Positions 1 to 7,832 are shown, numbered from the stretch's first letter. The stretch: DNA of 14,566 nucleotides from an uncultured Clostridia bacterium (GCA_946408865.1 CAMJTZ010000034.1:1-14566), one strand, 5' to 3'. The notes: generated from the letters alone by a model not told the origin. Numbers and translations: made by a program.

Positions 1-34
1 CGAAAAAGACCGTCCCTCCGTTCCAAAAAGGGGA

Positions 35-415
35 TCAGTCGTGATCCTTGATATGCTGGATCAGGTTGATGGCATAGCCCGAGGGAGCGTAGAAAATGCA
101 CGCTTTGGCGGAGCCGGTATTCGTGACCGGGGTGTTGCTTTTGAAGCCGCGGGCCGTCAGGAATTCGCAGGCTTCATCGAAGTCATCCACATTGACGCGG
201 ATGGCGGTCAGATCCTTGTCCCGCGGCGCGGTGCTGCAGGCGATATCCACGTGGAAACCGTTCGCGTCCTTCATCCGGAAGGCTTCATACTGGTTTCCGG
301 CAGAGGACGTGCCGGTGGGATTATGCTTTTTTTCAAAGCCGAGGGCTTCAAAAACGCCGACCACCGCTTCCGGGTCTTTGGTGACGATGACAGGATTAAA
401 AGAAGTGATTTTCAT
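35..415 (-). CDS. VOC family (glyoxalase/bleomycin-resistance fold) protein
   Basis: Encodes 126 residues, the normal length of a single-domain VOC protein. The N-terminus ITSFNPVIVTKDPEAVVGVFEALGF is the typical first beta strand plus 'F..LGF' helix of this fold. The C-terminal half repeats the pattern (TAIRVNVDDFDEACEFLTARGF, then the end strand YAPSGYAINLIQH). VOC proteins bind a metal and act as isomerases, dioxygenases or resistance proteins. The exact substrate cannot be read from the sequence. The start is supported by AGAGGAG seven bases upstream of the ATG. The gene is divergent from the PTS operon and has its own candidate promoter at 469-497. No signal peptide or membrane segment is seen, so it is cytoplasmic. 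The family is fairly certain; the function is unknown. Confidence 0.85.
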   Translation of the reverse strand: MKITSFNPVIVTKDPEAVVGVFEALGFEKKHNPTGTSSAGNQYEAFRMKDANGFHVDIACSTAPRDKDLTAIRVNVDDFDEACEFLTARGFKSNTPVTNTGSAKACIFYAPSGYAINLIQHIKDHD

Positions 416-468
416 AAGGTTTCTCCTCTCTGCTGTACAGATTTATGATATTGTTTCTGAACGAGGGG

Positions 469-497
469 ATCTTACCATATTTCAGATAGATTTGTAA
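469..497 (-). promoter_or_regulatory. Candidate promoter of the VOC gene
   Basis: On the minus strand: TTACAA (492-497), 17-base spacer, TAAGAT (469-474), with a TGG just before the -10 box (extended -10). The expected start near 462 gives a leader of about 47 bases. The -35 box is weak. The same TGGTAAGATC string is used by the divergent promoter at 510-538. Confidence 0.45.
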
Positions 498-509
498 AGA
501 CGTGAACGC

Positions 510-538
510 TGGAAAAGCCGGGGATTCTGTGGTAAGAT
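510..538 (+). promoter_or_regulatory. Candidate promoter of the PTS operon
   Basis: TGGAAA (510-515), 17-base spacer, TAAGAT (533-538), with TGG directly before the -10 box (extended -10). The expected start near 545 gives a leader of about 50 bases before the ATG at 595. No antiterminator (RAT)-like hairpin pair or clear cre box was recognised in the leader. Confidence 0.5.
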
Positions 539-594
539 CACAGTAGAGAGACAACGCGCGGCGGAAAACGGCCGCTGAATATACGGAGGGAAAC

Positions 595-2415
595 ATGAAA
601 TACCTTCAGAAACTGGGGAAAGCGCTGATGCTGCCGGTTTCCTGCATGCCGGTCTGCGCCCTGCTGATGGGAATCGGGTACATGCTGTGCCCGCAGGCCA
701 TGCAGGGCGGGACCATCAGCGGGACCGGGGCGGGGATCGGCTATTTCCTGATCCGCGCCGGGGGCGCCCTGATCGACAACATCGCGTGGCTCTTCGCCAT
801 CGGCGTCGGCTTCGGTATGTCGGAAGGGAACGACGGGAGCGGCGCGCTGGCGGCACTGGTTTCCTGGCTGATGATCACGACGCTGCTGAGCACGGAAACG
901 ATCCGGACGCTGTTTCCCTCCCTGGCGGCGGACTCGGACCGGGTGCTGGCCTTCGCGAAGATCAACAACCCGTTTATCGGGATTCTTTCGGGCGTGATCG
1001 GATCCGTCTGCTACAACCGTTTTCACAAAACAAAGCTGCCGGACTGGCTGTCCTTCTTCAGCGGAAAGCGGTCGGTGCCCATTGTGGCGGGGGTCCTTTC
1101 CATCCTGGTGTCCTTCGTCTTCCTGTACGTATGGCCGCTGGTCTTCTCCGGGCTGACCGCCCTGGGGCACGGGATTGAAAAGCTCGGCGCGGCTGGCGCC
1201 GGCCTGTACGCCTTCCTGAACCGGCTGCTGATTCCCTTCGGGCTGCACCACGCGCTGAACAACGTATTCTGGTTTGACACGGTGGGACTGGGGGACCTTT
1301 CCCACTTCTGGGCCGGGGAGACGAGCGCGGACGTGGGCTGGTCCCTGGGGATGTACATGTCCGGATTCTTCCCGTGCATGATGTTCGGCGTTCCGGCCGC
1401 GGCCCTGGCCATGTTCCGGAGCGCGAAGCCGGCCCGGCGGAAAGCGGCCGCGGGCATCCTGCTCTCGACGGCGGTCTGCTCCTTTGTCTGCGGGGTGACG
1501 GAGCCCTTTGAATTCAGCTTCATGTTTCTGTCCCCGCTGCTGTACGCCGCCTACGCGCTGCTCTACGGCGTCATGACGTTCATTACGGTGATCACGGGAT
1601 TCCGGGCGGGATTCAGCTTCTCCGGGGGCGTGACGGACCTGATCTTCTCGGCCTCGCTGCCGGCGGCGGCGAAAACCTGGCTGATCCTGCCCCTGGGGGC
1701 GCTGGCCTTCGTGCTGTTCTACGCCGTGTTCCGCTTCGCGATTCCGAAATGGAACCTGAAGACGCCGGGGCGGGAGGACGACAGCGCGCCGGCGGCGGCG
1801 CCGGCAAAGGCCGGAAGCGGCGAAGGAAAATACGCTGCTATGGCCGCGGTGATCCTGCGGGGCGTGGGCGGCGCCGGAAACCTCCTTTCCGTGGACAACT
1901 GCGTTACGCGGCTGCGGCTGGAGGTCGCGGACATGAACAAAGTGGACGACGGCGTGATCCGCTCCTCCGGCGCGGCGGGGGTGATCCGGCCGGGAAAGAA
2001 CGCCCTGCAGATCGTCATCGGGACCTCGGTGCAGTTCGCGGCGGACGAGCTGAAACGGCTGTGGCACGCGCCGGCGGAGGCGGAGAAACCCGCCGCGGCG
2101 CACCGGCGGGTGACACGGAAGGACGCGATCTTCCGCGATCCCGCGCCCGAAGCGGACCGGGACGACTTTGAATATATCCTTACGGACAAAACGGGCATTC
2201 ACGCGCGGCCGGCCGCCGCCATCGCCGCGATCGTGAAAAAATACGACTGCGCGGTGACCGTCGAAGCGAACGGGAAAAGCTGCGACGCCGCGGGGGTGAT
2301 CGGCCTGATGTCCCTGGGCGCGGCGGAGGGTACCCGGCTGACGGTCCGGGCTGCCGGACCGGAGGGACGGAAGGCGCTGGCGGCGCTGAGCGACTACATG
2401 AAGGAGAACCTGTGA
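595..2415 (+). CDS. PTS transporter fusion EIIC-EIIB-HPr (glucose/GlcNAc superfamily)
   Basis: Encodes a 606-residue fusion. Residues 1-395 are an EIIC membrane domain of the glucose/N-acetylglucosamine group: it begins like NagE (LGKALMLPVSCMPVCALLMG), contains FLNRLLIPFGLHHALN, GVTEPFEFSFMFLSP and GFSFSGG, and ends in NLKTPGRE as NagE does. After an Ala/Pro-rich linker comes an EIIB domain (about 410-488) with the phosphorylated cysteine in DNCVTRLRL (Cys436). A second linker leads to a complete HPr domain (about 522-606) with the active histidine in TGIHARPA (His536) and the NGK...GLMSLGAAEG segment. The residue aligned with regulatory Ser46 is Gly567. The protein would take up a hexose or amino sugar through the membrane and phosphorylate it. 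The substrate is not certain: the EIIC resembles GlcNAc and glucose porters, but no amino-sugar gene lies nearby. GGAGGG is 4 bases upstream of the start. The stop overlaps the next start (TGATG), so the two genes are translationally coupled. Confidence 0.93.
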   Translation: MKYLQKLGKALMLPVSCMPVCALLMGIGYMLCPQAMQGGTISGTGAGIGYFLIRAGGALIDNIAWLFAIGVGFGMSEGNDGSGALAALVSWLMITTLLSTETIRTLFPSLAADSDRVLAFAKINNPFIGILSGVIGSVCYNRFHKTKLPDWLSFFSGKRSVPIVAGVLSILVSFVFLYVWPLVFSGLTALGHGIEKLGAAGAGLYAFLNRLLIPFGLHHALNNVFWFDTVGLGDLSHFWAGETSADVGWSLGMYMSGFFPCMMFGVPAAALAMFRSAKPARRKAAAGILLSTAVCSFVCGVTEPFEFSFMFLSPLLYAAYALLYGVMTFITVITGFRAGFSFSGGVTDLIFSASLPAAAKTWLILPLGALAFVLFYAVFRFAIPKWNLKTPGREDDSAPAAAPAKAGSGEGKYAAMAAVILRGVGGAGNLLSVDNCVTRLRLEVADMNKVDDGVIRSSGAAGVIRPGKNALQIVIGTSVQFAADELKRLWHAPAEAEKPAAAHRRVTRKDAIFRDPAPEADRDDFEYILTDKTGIHARPAAAIAAIVKKYDCAVTVEANGKSCDAAGVIGLMSLGAAEGTRLTVRAAGPEGRKALAALSDYMKENL

Positions 2416-4406
2416 TGATCCGATACGAATGCAAAACGGCCCAGAAGGGATTCGCGGCCGGGAGAGCGCGCCTTGTCCGCGGCGGAAAAGCCGGGGAATA
2501 CCGGCAGGAGAGCCCGGCGGAGGAAAGCGCCCGGCTGGAGGAAGCCGCGGCGGAAATGAACCGGAAGCTGGCGGAGCGGAAGGAGCGGGCGCCGGAGGCG
2601 GAAGCGAAGCTTCTGGAAGCGGAGATCCTGATGATGAACGGGGACGAGTTCCTCGGGGAGGCGCGCCGCGGGATCCGTGAGAATGGAAAGGCGGCGCCCG
2701 AAGCGCTGAAGGAGGCCGCGGAGAAGCTGTGCGAGATGCTCCGCAGCAGCGGGAGCGGGTATATCCGGGAGCGGTGCGAGGACATCCGGGGGCTTGCCGC
2801 CGGAATGGCCGCGCTGATCACCGGCGGCGGGGAGGATTTTCCCGGGGAGCCCTGCATCCTGGCCGGCAGCGAACTGAGCCCGGGGGAGATCACCCTGGCC
2901 GGGGCGGAGAAACTGCTGGGGATCCTGACGGAAACCGGATCCCCCACCTCCCACGTGTCCGTGCTCGCCGGGAACCTGGGGATTCCCTATCTGTACGGGC
3001 TGGAAGGGCTGACGGACAAAATCGCGGACGGGGATTACCTGATCCTCGACGCGGAGGAGGGAAGCGTCCGCGTCCATCCAGACGCGGAGACGATCCGGAA
3101 GGCGGGGGAGAGGCAGGCGGCGGAAAAAGAACGGGCGGAGAAGCAGCAGCAGGCCGCGGGACAGAAGACGCGGACCCGGATCTGCGCCAACATCTCCCGG
3201 GCAGAGGAGGCGGACGGCCTGGCCGCGGCCGGAGCGGACGGCATCGGGCTGTTCCGGTCCGAATTCCTGTTTCTGAACCGGGCGGAGGCGCCGGGGGAAG
3301 AGGAGCAGTTTGAAGCCTACCGGCACGCCGCGGAAGCGATGGGAGACCGGGAGACGGTGATCCGGACGATGGACATCGGATCGGACAAAAAGGCCGAATG
3401 GCTGGAGACGCCGGAGGAAATCAACCCGGCGCTGGGCCTGCGGGGGGTGCGGGTGTCCCTGAAATACCGGGAGCTTTTCCGGACCCAGCTGCGGGCGCTG
3501 CTGCGGGCCGCGAAATACGGCAACCTCCGGATCATGATCCCGATGGTGGCCTCGGTATGGGAACTGGAGGAGACAGAAAAAGAAATCCGGGCCGCGGCGG
3601 AAGAGCTGGAGGCCCGGAAGGAAGCATACCGGATTCCGGACGTGGGCGTCATGATCGAGACGCCCGCGGCGGTGATGATCGCGCCGGAACTGGCGGAAAA
3701 GGCGCGGTTCTTCAGCATCGGAACCAACGACCTGACCCAGTACACGCTGGCGGTGGACCGGGAAGCGCGGGGGATGGACGAATACTTCAACCCGACGCAC
3801 GAGGCCGTGATGCGGATGATCGTGAAAACGGCGGAGGCCGCCCACGCAAAGGGGATCCCGGTGGCCGTATGCGGCGAGCTGGCGGGCACGGCTACGGAAG
3901 CGCTGATCCGGCTGGGAGTGGACGAGCTGTCCGTCTCCGGGGCGAAGCTGGGACGGGTGCGGGCGCAGGCGGCGGAAGCTGAAAAAAAGAGTGAAAAAAA
4001 GACCGCCGCAGAAAAGGCACCGCGGAAAACCGGCGATATCTTTTCTCCGGCGGACGGAGAACTGATTCCAATGGAAGAGATCCCGGATCCCGTGTTTTCC
4101 GGCGGCGTCATGGGTGAATGCGTCGGAATCCTCCCGGAGAACGGAGAAATCTGCGCTCCGGTCAGCGGGACGGTCACCACGGTGGCGGCGACCCGGCACG
4201 CCGTCTCCCTGCGGGGGGAGGACGGACAGGAAATCCTGATCCACGCCGGACTGGACACCGTGAAACTCAACGGGGAAGGGTTCAAAGTACTCGTTAAGGA
4301 AGGCGACAGGGTTCAGCAGGGGCAGCAGATCCTGGAGGCGGACATCCAGCTGATCCGCGAAAGGGGATTCAGCCCGATGATCATCGTCGTCCGGATCCGG
4401 AAATGA
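2415..4406 (+). CDS. PTS fusion EI-EIIA(Glc type): PEP-protein phosphotransferase with C-terminal EIIA
   Basis: Encodes 663 residues from the ATG that shares its A with the preceding TGA. A GTG three bases earlier is possible, but AAGGAG at 2401-2406 is better spaced (8 bases) for the ATG. EI part: phosphohistidine domain with GSPTSHVSVLAGNLGIP (His180); PEP-binding barrel with GLFRSEFLFL (Arg281), RTMDIGSDK, NPALGLRGVR, VGVMIETPAA, SIGTNDLTQYTLAVDR and the catalytic cysteine in VAVCGELAG (Cys486). The barrel ends near residue 515; the last 50 or so residues of an ordinary EI are replaced by a Lys/Glu/Ala linker. Residues about 538-663 are a Glc-type EIIA with both active-site histidines, RHAVSLRGEDG (His595) and ILIHAGLDTVKLNGEGF (His610, the phosphorylated one). 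The protein would take phosphate from PEP, pass it to the HPr domain of the upstream protein, receive it back on EIIA and return it to EIIB. It is cytoplasmic. Domain calls are very sure; the relay order is inferred from the families. Confidence 0.94.
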   Translation: MIRYECKTAQKGFAAGRARLVRGGKAGEYRQESPAEESARLEEAAAEMNRKLAERKERAPEAEAKLLEAEILMMNGDEFLGEARRGIRENGKAAPEALKEAAEKLCEMLRSSGSGYIRERCEDIRGLAAGMAALITGGGEDFPGEPCILAGSELSPGEITLAGAEKLLGILTETGSPTSHVSVLAGNLGIPYLYGLEGLTDKIADGDYLILDAEEGSVRVHPDAETIRKAGERQAAEKERAEKQQQAAGQKTRTRICANISRAEEADGLAAAGADGIGLFRSEFLFLNRAEAPGEEEQFEAYRHAAEAMGDRETVIRTMDIGSDKKAEWLETPEEINPALGLRGVRVSLKYRELFRTQLRALLRAAKYGNLRIMIPMVASVWELEETEKEIRAAAEELEARKEAYRIPDVGVMIETPAAVMIAPELAEKARFFSIGTNDLTQYTLAVDREARGMDEYFNPTHEAVMRMIVKTAEAAHAKGIPVAVCGELAGTATEALIRLGVDELSVSGAKLGRVRAQAAEAEKKSEKKTAAEKAPRKTGDIFSPADGELIPMEEIPDPVFSGGVMGECVGILPENGEICAPVSGTVTTVAATRHAVSLRGEDGQEILIHAGLDTVKLNGEGFKVLVKEGDRVQQGQQILEADIQLIRERGFSPMIIVVRIRK

Positions 4407-4413
4407 TCCCGGC

Positions 4414-4647
4414 TTACTTCTTCTCCTGCTTCCCTTCGAGATTCTTTTTGGCATTCATGTAAGCAGAAATGCCGCAGGCGATCGAACCGACGATCAGGAT
4501 GATCAGATTGATCGGATCGCCGATCTGCTCAGCGAAAGTCCGCTTTTTGATCAGGGACAGAATCAGGTCGATCACGCACAGCAGGGCCGCACCGCCGGCT
4601 GTTCCGAGAAGACCCATCAGCAGCGGATTCTTTTTGATGTTTTCCAT
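4414..4647 (-). CDS. Small two-span membrane protein, unknown function
   Basis: Encodes 77 residues starting MENIKKNP. Two hydrophobic segments are visible: LLMGLLGTAGGAALLCVIDLIL (about 9-31) and LIILIVGSIACGISAYM (about 46-64). The C-terminus is strongly charged (KKNLEGKQEKK). The reading frame is open 84 bases further upstream (to 4731), but GAAGAGGAG lies nine bases before this ATG and a good extended -10 promoter (4691-4696) sits inside the longer frame, so the short start is preferred. It converges on the PTS operon with only seven bases between the stops and no terminator hairpin between them. I do not recognise the family. Confidence 0.72.
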   Translation of the reverse strand: MENIKKNPLLMGLLGTAGGAALLCVIDLILSLIKKRTFAEQIGDPINLIILIVGSIACGISAYMNAKKNLEGKQEKK

Positions 4648-4690
4648 CTTCAGATACTCCTCTTCAAAAATATTATTTGTACCGGAGCCT

Positions 4691-4719
4691 ATTATAGCAG
4701 AGAAAGCGCCCGCGGGAAA
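4691..4719 (-). promoter_or_regulatory. Promoter of the small membrane protein gene
   Basis: On the minus strand a perfect TATAAT (4691-4696) is preceded by TGC, giving an extended -10. The -35 position (4714-4719, TTTCCC) is poor, as is common for extended -10 promoters. The expected start near 4684 gives a leader of about 37 bases to the ATG ending at 4647. Confidence 0.6.
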
Positions 4720-4861
4720 GCCATTATTCACAGCTGCCGCGGCAGACGAGGGTCACCGGCACTGCTTCCTGCGGACGGTCCGGTACGACACAGCAGGGAA
4801 TCCTGATTTTTTCAGCGAAAGAATAAAGTAAAAAATATCACAGCATACGGAGGAACAGGGA

Positions 4862-6334
4862 ATGGCAAAGATCACCATCTGGCGGGATCAGTCGGCGGGG
4901 ACCATCTCACGGTATATCTACGGGAACTTTTCGGAGCATCTGGGCAACTGCATCTACGGCGGCATTTTCGTCGGGGAGGACAGCGACATCCCGAACGTCG
5001 CGGGGATCCGGACGGACGTGGTCGAGGCGCTGAAGGCCATTCACCTGCCGGTGCTGCGCTGGCCGGGCGGATGCTTCGCGGACGAGTATCACTGGCGGGA
5101 CGGCATCGGCCCGAAGGAACAGCGCCGGAACATGGTCAACACCAACTGGGGCGGCACGACGGAGGACAACTCCTTCGGCACGCATGAATTCCTGGAACTC
5201 TGCCGCCAGGTCGGCTGCGATCCCTATATCACCGGCAACGTCGGCAGCGGAACGGCCCAGGAGATGAGCGAATGGGTCGAATACCTGAACTCGGACGGGG
5301 ACTCCTCCGTGGTGCGGGAGCGGCGCGCGAACGGCCGGCAGGACAGCTGGGGCGTCCGGTTCTTCGGCGTGGGCAACGAGAGCTGGGGCTGCGGCGGAAT
5401 CATGCGGCCGGAATACTACGCGGACACCTACCGCCGGTACCAGCACTTCTGCCGGAACTACGGAGACAACAAACTGTACAGGATTGCCTGCGGCCCGAGC
5501 GACGTCGACACAAACTGGACGGAAGTCCTCATGAAGAACGCGGCGTTCTGCATGGACGGGCTGAGTATGCACAGCTACACGATTCCCGGCGGCTGGGAGC
5601 ACAAGAACCCGGCCACCGGATTCAGCGCGGAGGACTACTGGGAAACCCTGGCGATCGCCGCGGACATGGAGCGGAAGATCAAGCTGCACGCGGACATCAT
5701 GGACAAATACGATCCGGAGAAGCGGGTCGGCCTGATTGTCGACGAATGGGGAACCTGGTTTGAAGTGGAACCCGGCACCAACCCGGGATTCCTGTATCAG
5801 CAGAACACCATGCGGGACGCCATGGTGGCCGCCATCCACCTGGATATCTTCAACCGGCACTGCGACCGGGTCTATATGGCGAACATCGCTCAGACGGTCA
5901 ACGTGCTCCAGGCCGTGATCCTGACAAAGGACGGGAAGATGGTGCTGACGCCGACCTACTACGTGTTCGACCTGTACCAGCACCACATGGACGCGAAGGA
6001 ACTCGGCTGCACCATCGAAGCGGCGCAGGCAGGCACGGAGAAGCACGCCCTGCCCGGGATCACCGCTTCCGCCTCCGAAAAGGACGGCATCGTGACCGTT
6101 ACGCTGACCAACCTCGATCCGGACAAGGCGGAAGAGGTGGAAATCTGCGCGAGCGTCCCGGTGCAGGAAGCGAAAGGCCGCATCCTGCAGGGAAAGATGG
6201 GCGAATACAACGACTTCGATAACGCGCCGCTGAAGACGGAAGCGTTCAGCGATTTCAGCATTCAGGGGGACACCCTGCGCGTGAAGATGCCCGGCTGCGC
6301 CGTGGCGGAGATCCGCATGAAAGTATCCGAATAA
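4862..6334 (+). CDS. abfA: Alpha-L-arabinofuranosidase, glycoside hydrolase family 51
   Basis: Encodes 490 residues, the usual length of GH51 intracellular arabinofuranosidases. The enzyme removes terminal alpha-L-arabinofuranose from arabinoxylan or arabinan oligosaccharides by a retaining mechanism. Diagnostic segments are [20 protein letters not shown] at the N-terminus, [20 protein letters not shown], the acid/base in [11 protein letters not shown] (Glu173), SMHSYTIPG, and the nucleophile in [11 protein letters not shown] (Glu295). The beta-sandwich domain follows the barrel (from about residue 395). No signal peptide is present, so it works in the cytoplasm on imported oligosaccharides. 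CGGAGGA lies about eight bases before the ATG. No convincing promoter could be picked out upstream. A strong terminator follows 12 bases after the stop, so the gene is probably monocistronic. Confidence 0.96.
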   Translation: MAKITIWRDQSAGTISRYIYGNFSEHLGNCIYGGIFVGEDSDIPNVAGIRTDVVEALKAIHLPVLRWPGGCFADEYHWRDGIGPKEQRRNMVNTNWGGTTEDNSFGTHEFLELCRQVGCDPYITGNVGSGTAQEMSEWVEYLNSDGDSSVVRERRANGRQDSWGVRFFGVGNESWGCGGIMRPEYYADTYRRYQHFCRNYGDNKLYRIACGPSDVDTNWTEVLMKNAAFCMDGLSMHSYTIPGGWEHKNPATGFSAEDYWETLAIAADMERKIKLHADIMDKYDPEKRVGLIVDEWGTWFEVEPGTNPGFLYQQNTMRDAMVAAIHLDIFNRHCDRVYMANIAQTVNVLQAVILTKDGKMVLTPTYYVFDLYQHHMDAKELGCTIEAAQAGTEKHALPGITASASEKDGIVTVTLTNLDPDKAEEVEICASVPVQEAKGRILQGKMGEYNDFDNAPLKTEAFSDFSIQGDTLRVKMPGCAVAEIRMKVSE

Positions 6335-6345
6335 AACACCGCGAA

Positions 6346-6383
6346 GGAAAAACGGAGCAGCCGCTCCGTTTTTCCGCGTTTTT
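6346..6383 (+). terminator. Rho-independent terminator of the arabinofuranosidase gene
   Basis: Perfect 13-bp stem GGAAAAACGGAGC / GCTCCGTTTTTCC (6346-6358 and 6363-6375) with an AGCC loop, followed by GCG and five T residues (6379-6383). Confidence 0.93.
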
Positions 6384-6416
6384 ACGCATTGCCGGCGCCG
6401 GGATGGTGAAAACGGG

Positions 6417-6445
6417 TTGACAGAGCCATATATGTATGATAAAAT
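6417..6445 (+). promoter_or_regulatory. Strong sigma-A promoter of the flavodoxin-esterase operon
   Basis: Consensus TTGACA (6417-6422), exact 17-base spacer, TAAAAT (6440-6445) preceded by TGA (extended -10). The expected start near 6452 gives a leader of about 44 bases. The -10 region and the TGCA just downstream resemble the promoter of the ROK kinase gene (7726-7754). Confidence 0.88.
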
Positions 6446-6495
6446 ATGATTGCATAAAAGATACACAATTATTTCTTTTCAGGGAGGAAACCACC

Positions 6496-6906
6496 ATGAA
6501 AGTTGCGGTAAGATACTACACCAAGTCCGGAAACACGAAGCGTCTCGCGGAGGCCGTCGCGAAGGCCGTCGGCGCGGAAGCGCTGCCGATCAGCACCCCC
6601 GTCACGGAGGCGGTCGATATCCTGTTCCTCGGGAATTCCTATTACGCCTTCAGCATCGATCCGGAAGTCCGGGATTTTGTCCGGTCGCTGGACAAGAGCA
6701 AGGTGGGCAAAATCGTCAACTTCGGCTCCGCGGCCATGCTGAACTCCACCTGGAAAAAGGTCAAAGCCGAGGCGGACAAGGCCGGCATCGCCATGGACGA
6801 GCGCGAATTCCACTGCAAGGGCGAATTCAAGGGCATGCACAAGGGCCGGCCCAACGAGGCGGACCTGAAAGCGGCTGCCGAGTTCGCGGCGAAGATTGTG
6901 AAATAA
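6496..6906 (+). CDS. Flavodoxin family protein
   Basis: Encodes 136 residues, the size of a short-chain flavodoxin. The N-terminus MKVAVRYYTKSGNTKRLAEAVA is the first strand and the FMN phosphate loop (TKSGNTK) of the fold. Next come DILFLGNSYYAFSIDPEVRDF and a central strand VGKIVNFGSAAMLNSTW. It would carry electrons through FMN or act as a small flavoprotein reductase in the cytoplasm; the partner is unknown. The frame is open back to 6436, but AGGGAGG at 6481-6487, eight bases before this ATG, and the promoter overlapping the longer frame fix the start. The esterase gene follows 26 bases later on the same strand with no terminator between, so the two are likely co-transcribed. Confidence 0.87.
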   Translation: MKVAVRYYTKSGNTKRLAEAVAKAVGAEALPISTPVTEAVDILFLGNSYYAFSIDPEVRDFVRSLDKSKVGKIVNFGSAAMLNSTWKKVKAEADKAGIAMDEREFHCKGEFKGMHKGRPNEADLKAAAEFAAKIVK

Positions 6907-6932
6907 AGACTTTGAAATAAAGGAAAAAAGAA

Positions 6933-7709
6933 ATGCGGCATGAAGTGATCGGGCTCCCGGAAACCGGCGTGGAGCTGGAAACCTACCTGACGGACAACCG
7001 GGCCGTGGAAGCGGAAAGAAAGCGGCCCGTCGTGCTGGTTTTTCCCGGCGGCGCCTACGCCTGGCGCAGCGACCGGGAAGCGGAGCCGGTGGCTCTGCGC
7101 CTGCTGGCGCTGGGATTCCAGGCGGTGATCGTCCGCTACTCCGTAGCTCCGGCACGCTACCCGAAAGCCCTGGAGGAGGCGGCGGAAGCCGTGGCCTTCG
7201 CCCGGGAGCACGCGGAGGAATGGTTCGGAGATCCCTGTAAAATCGCGGTTCTGGGCTTTTCCGCCGGCGGGCACGCGGCGGCGCACATCGGCCTGAAGTG
7301 GCACCGGATGCCGCAGGGCAGGAAATGCAGGCCGGACGCGATGATCCTGGCCTATCCGGTGATCACCTCCGGGGAATACGCCCACCGGGGATCCATCGAA
7401 AACCTCCTGGGGGACGCGTATGAAAGCCTGAAGGACGAAGTGTCGCTGGAGCATTTTGTGCGGGAGGACACGCCGCCCGTCTTCCTCTGGCATACGCGGG
7501 AAGACGGAAGCGTTCCCGTAGAAAACAGCCTGCTGATGGCACAGGCCCTCAGCAGGCAGGGGGTTTCTTTTGAACTGCACATCTGGCAGCGGGGAGAGCA
7601 TGGCCTTTCCCTGGCCAGCGACCAGGTTTACCCGGCGGGGGCGGACAGGATCCGCCCGGAATGCCAGGAGTGGATCGATCTGGCGGCCCGCTGGCTGCGG
7701 CAGCTCTGA
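6933..7709 (+). CDS. Alpha/beta hydrolase, acetyl-esterase-like
   Basis: Encodes 258 residues. The alpha/beta-hydrolase core is complete: oxyanion loop LVFPGGAYAWRS near residues 35-46, nucleophile elbow GFSAGGHAAA (Ser110), acid in TREDGSVPVENS (Asp191), and base in RGEHGLSLA (His223). This pattern (PGGAY, GFSAGG, D..VP.ENS, EHG) is that of the small intracellular esterases often found in xylan-utilisation loci of Clostridia, which deacetylate sugars or oligosaccharides; the substrate is inferred. No signal peptide. The ribosome site AAAGGA is eight bases upstream of the ATG. It is second in an operon with the flavodoxin, and the nearby GH51 enzyme fits a role in trimming decorated xylo-oligosaccharides. 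A general carboxylesterase is the alternative. Confidence 0.87.
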   Translation: MRHEVIGLPETGVELETYLTDNRAVEAERKRPVVLVFPGGAYAWRSDREAEPVALRLLALGFQAVIVRYSVAPARYPKALEEAAEAVAFAREHAEEWFGDPCKIAVLGFSAGGHAAAHIGLKWHRMPQGRKCRPDAMILAYPVITSGEYAHRGSIENLLGDAYESLKDEVSLEHFVREDTPPVFLWHTREDGSVPVENSLLMAQALSRQGVSFELHIWQRGEHGLSLASDQVYPAGADRIRPECQEWIDLAARWLRQL

Positions 7710-7725
7710 GACAGGGGAGAAAGGA

Positions 7726-7754
7726 TTGACTTGATTAACAACATCTGATAAAAA
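7726..7754 (+). promoter_or_regulatory. Promoter of the ROK kinase gene
   Basis: TTGACT (7726-7731), 17-base spacer, TAAAAA (7749-7754) preceded by TGA (extended -10). The expected start near 7761 leaves a leader of about 72 bases, which contains a short GC-rich inverted repeat just before the ribosome site. The gene may therefore be transcribed apart from the esterase operon that ends at 7709. Confidence 0.7.
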
Positions 7755-7832
7755 AATACTGCACAGAAATGCAGCAGAACGGCCGGAAAACCGTGATTCA
7801 GCACCGAACCGGCCGGACAGGAGGAGCAGGGC

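Noticed and set aside
538..4454. Two long minus-strand ORFs (554 and 686 codons) opposite the PTS genes
   Set aside because: They are shadows of high-GC coding sequence: Arg/Pro/Gly-rich, with no recognisable domains or ribosome sites, while the plus strand carries complete conserved domains.
4799..4845. Promoter for the arabinofuranosidase gene around TAAAAA (4829-4834)
   Set aside because: The -10-like box is plausible, but no acceptable -35 box or TGn extension is at the right distance.
6406..6421. TGAAAACGGGTTGACA as a CcpA cre box before the flavodoxin promoter
   Set aside because: The left half fits the cre pattern but the right half does not, and the end is simply the -35 box.
7780..7815. 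Inverted repeat CGGCCGG / CCGGCCG in the kinase leader as a riboswitch or operator
   Set aside because: Only seven base pairs with a 22-base loop, and each arm contains the self-complementary GGCCGG, so chance is likely in this GC-rich DNA.
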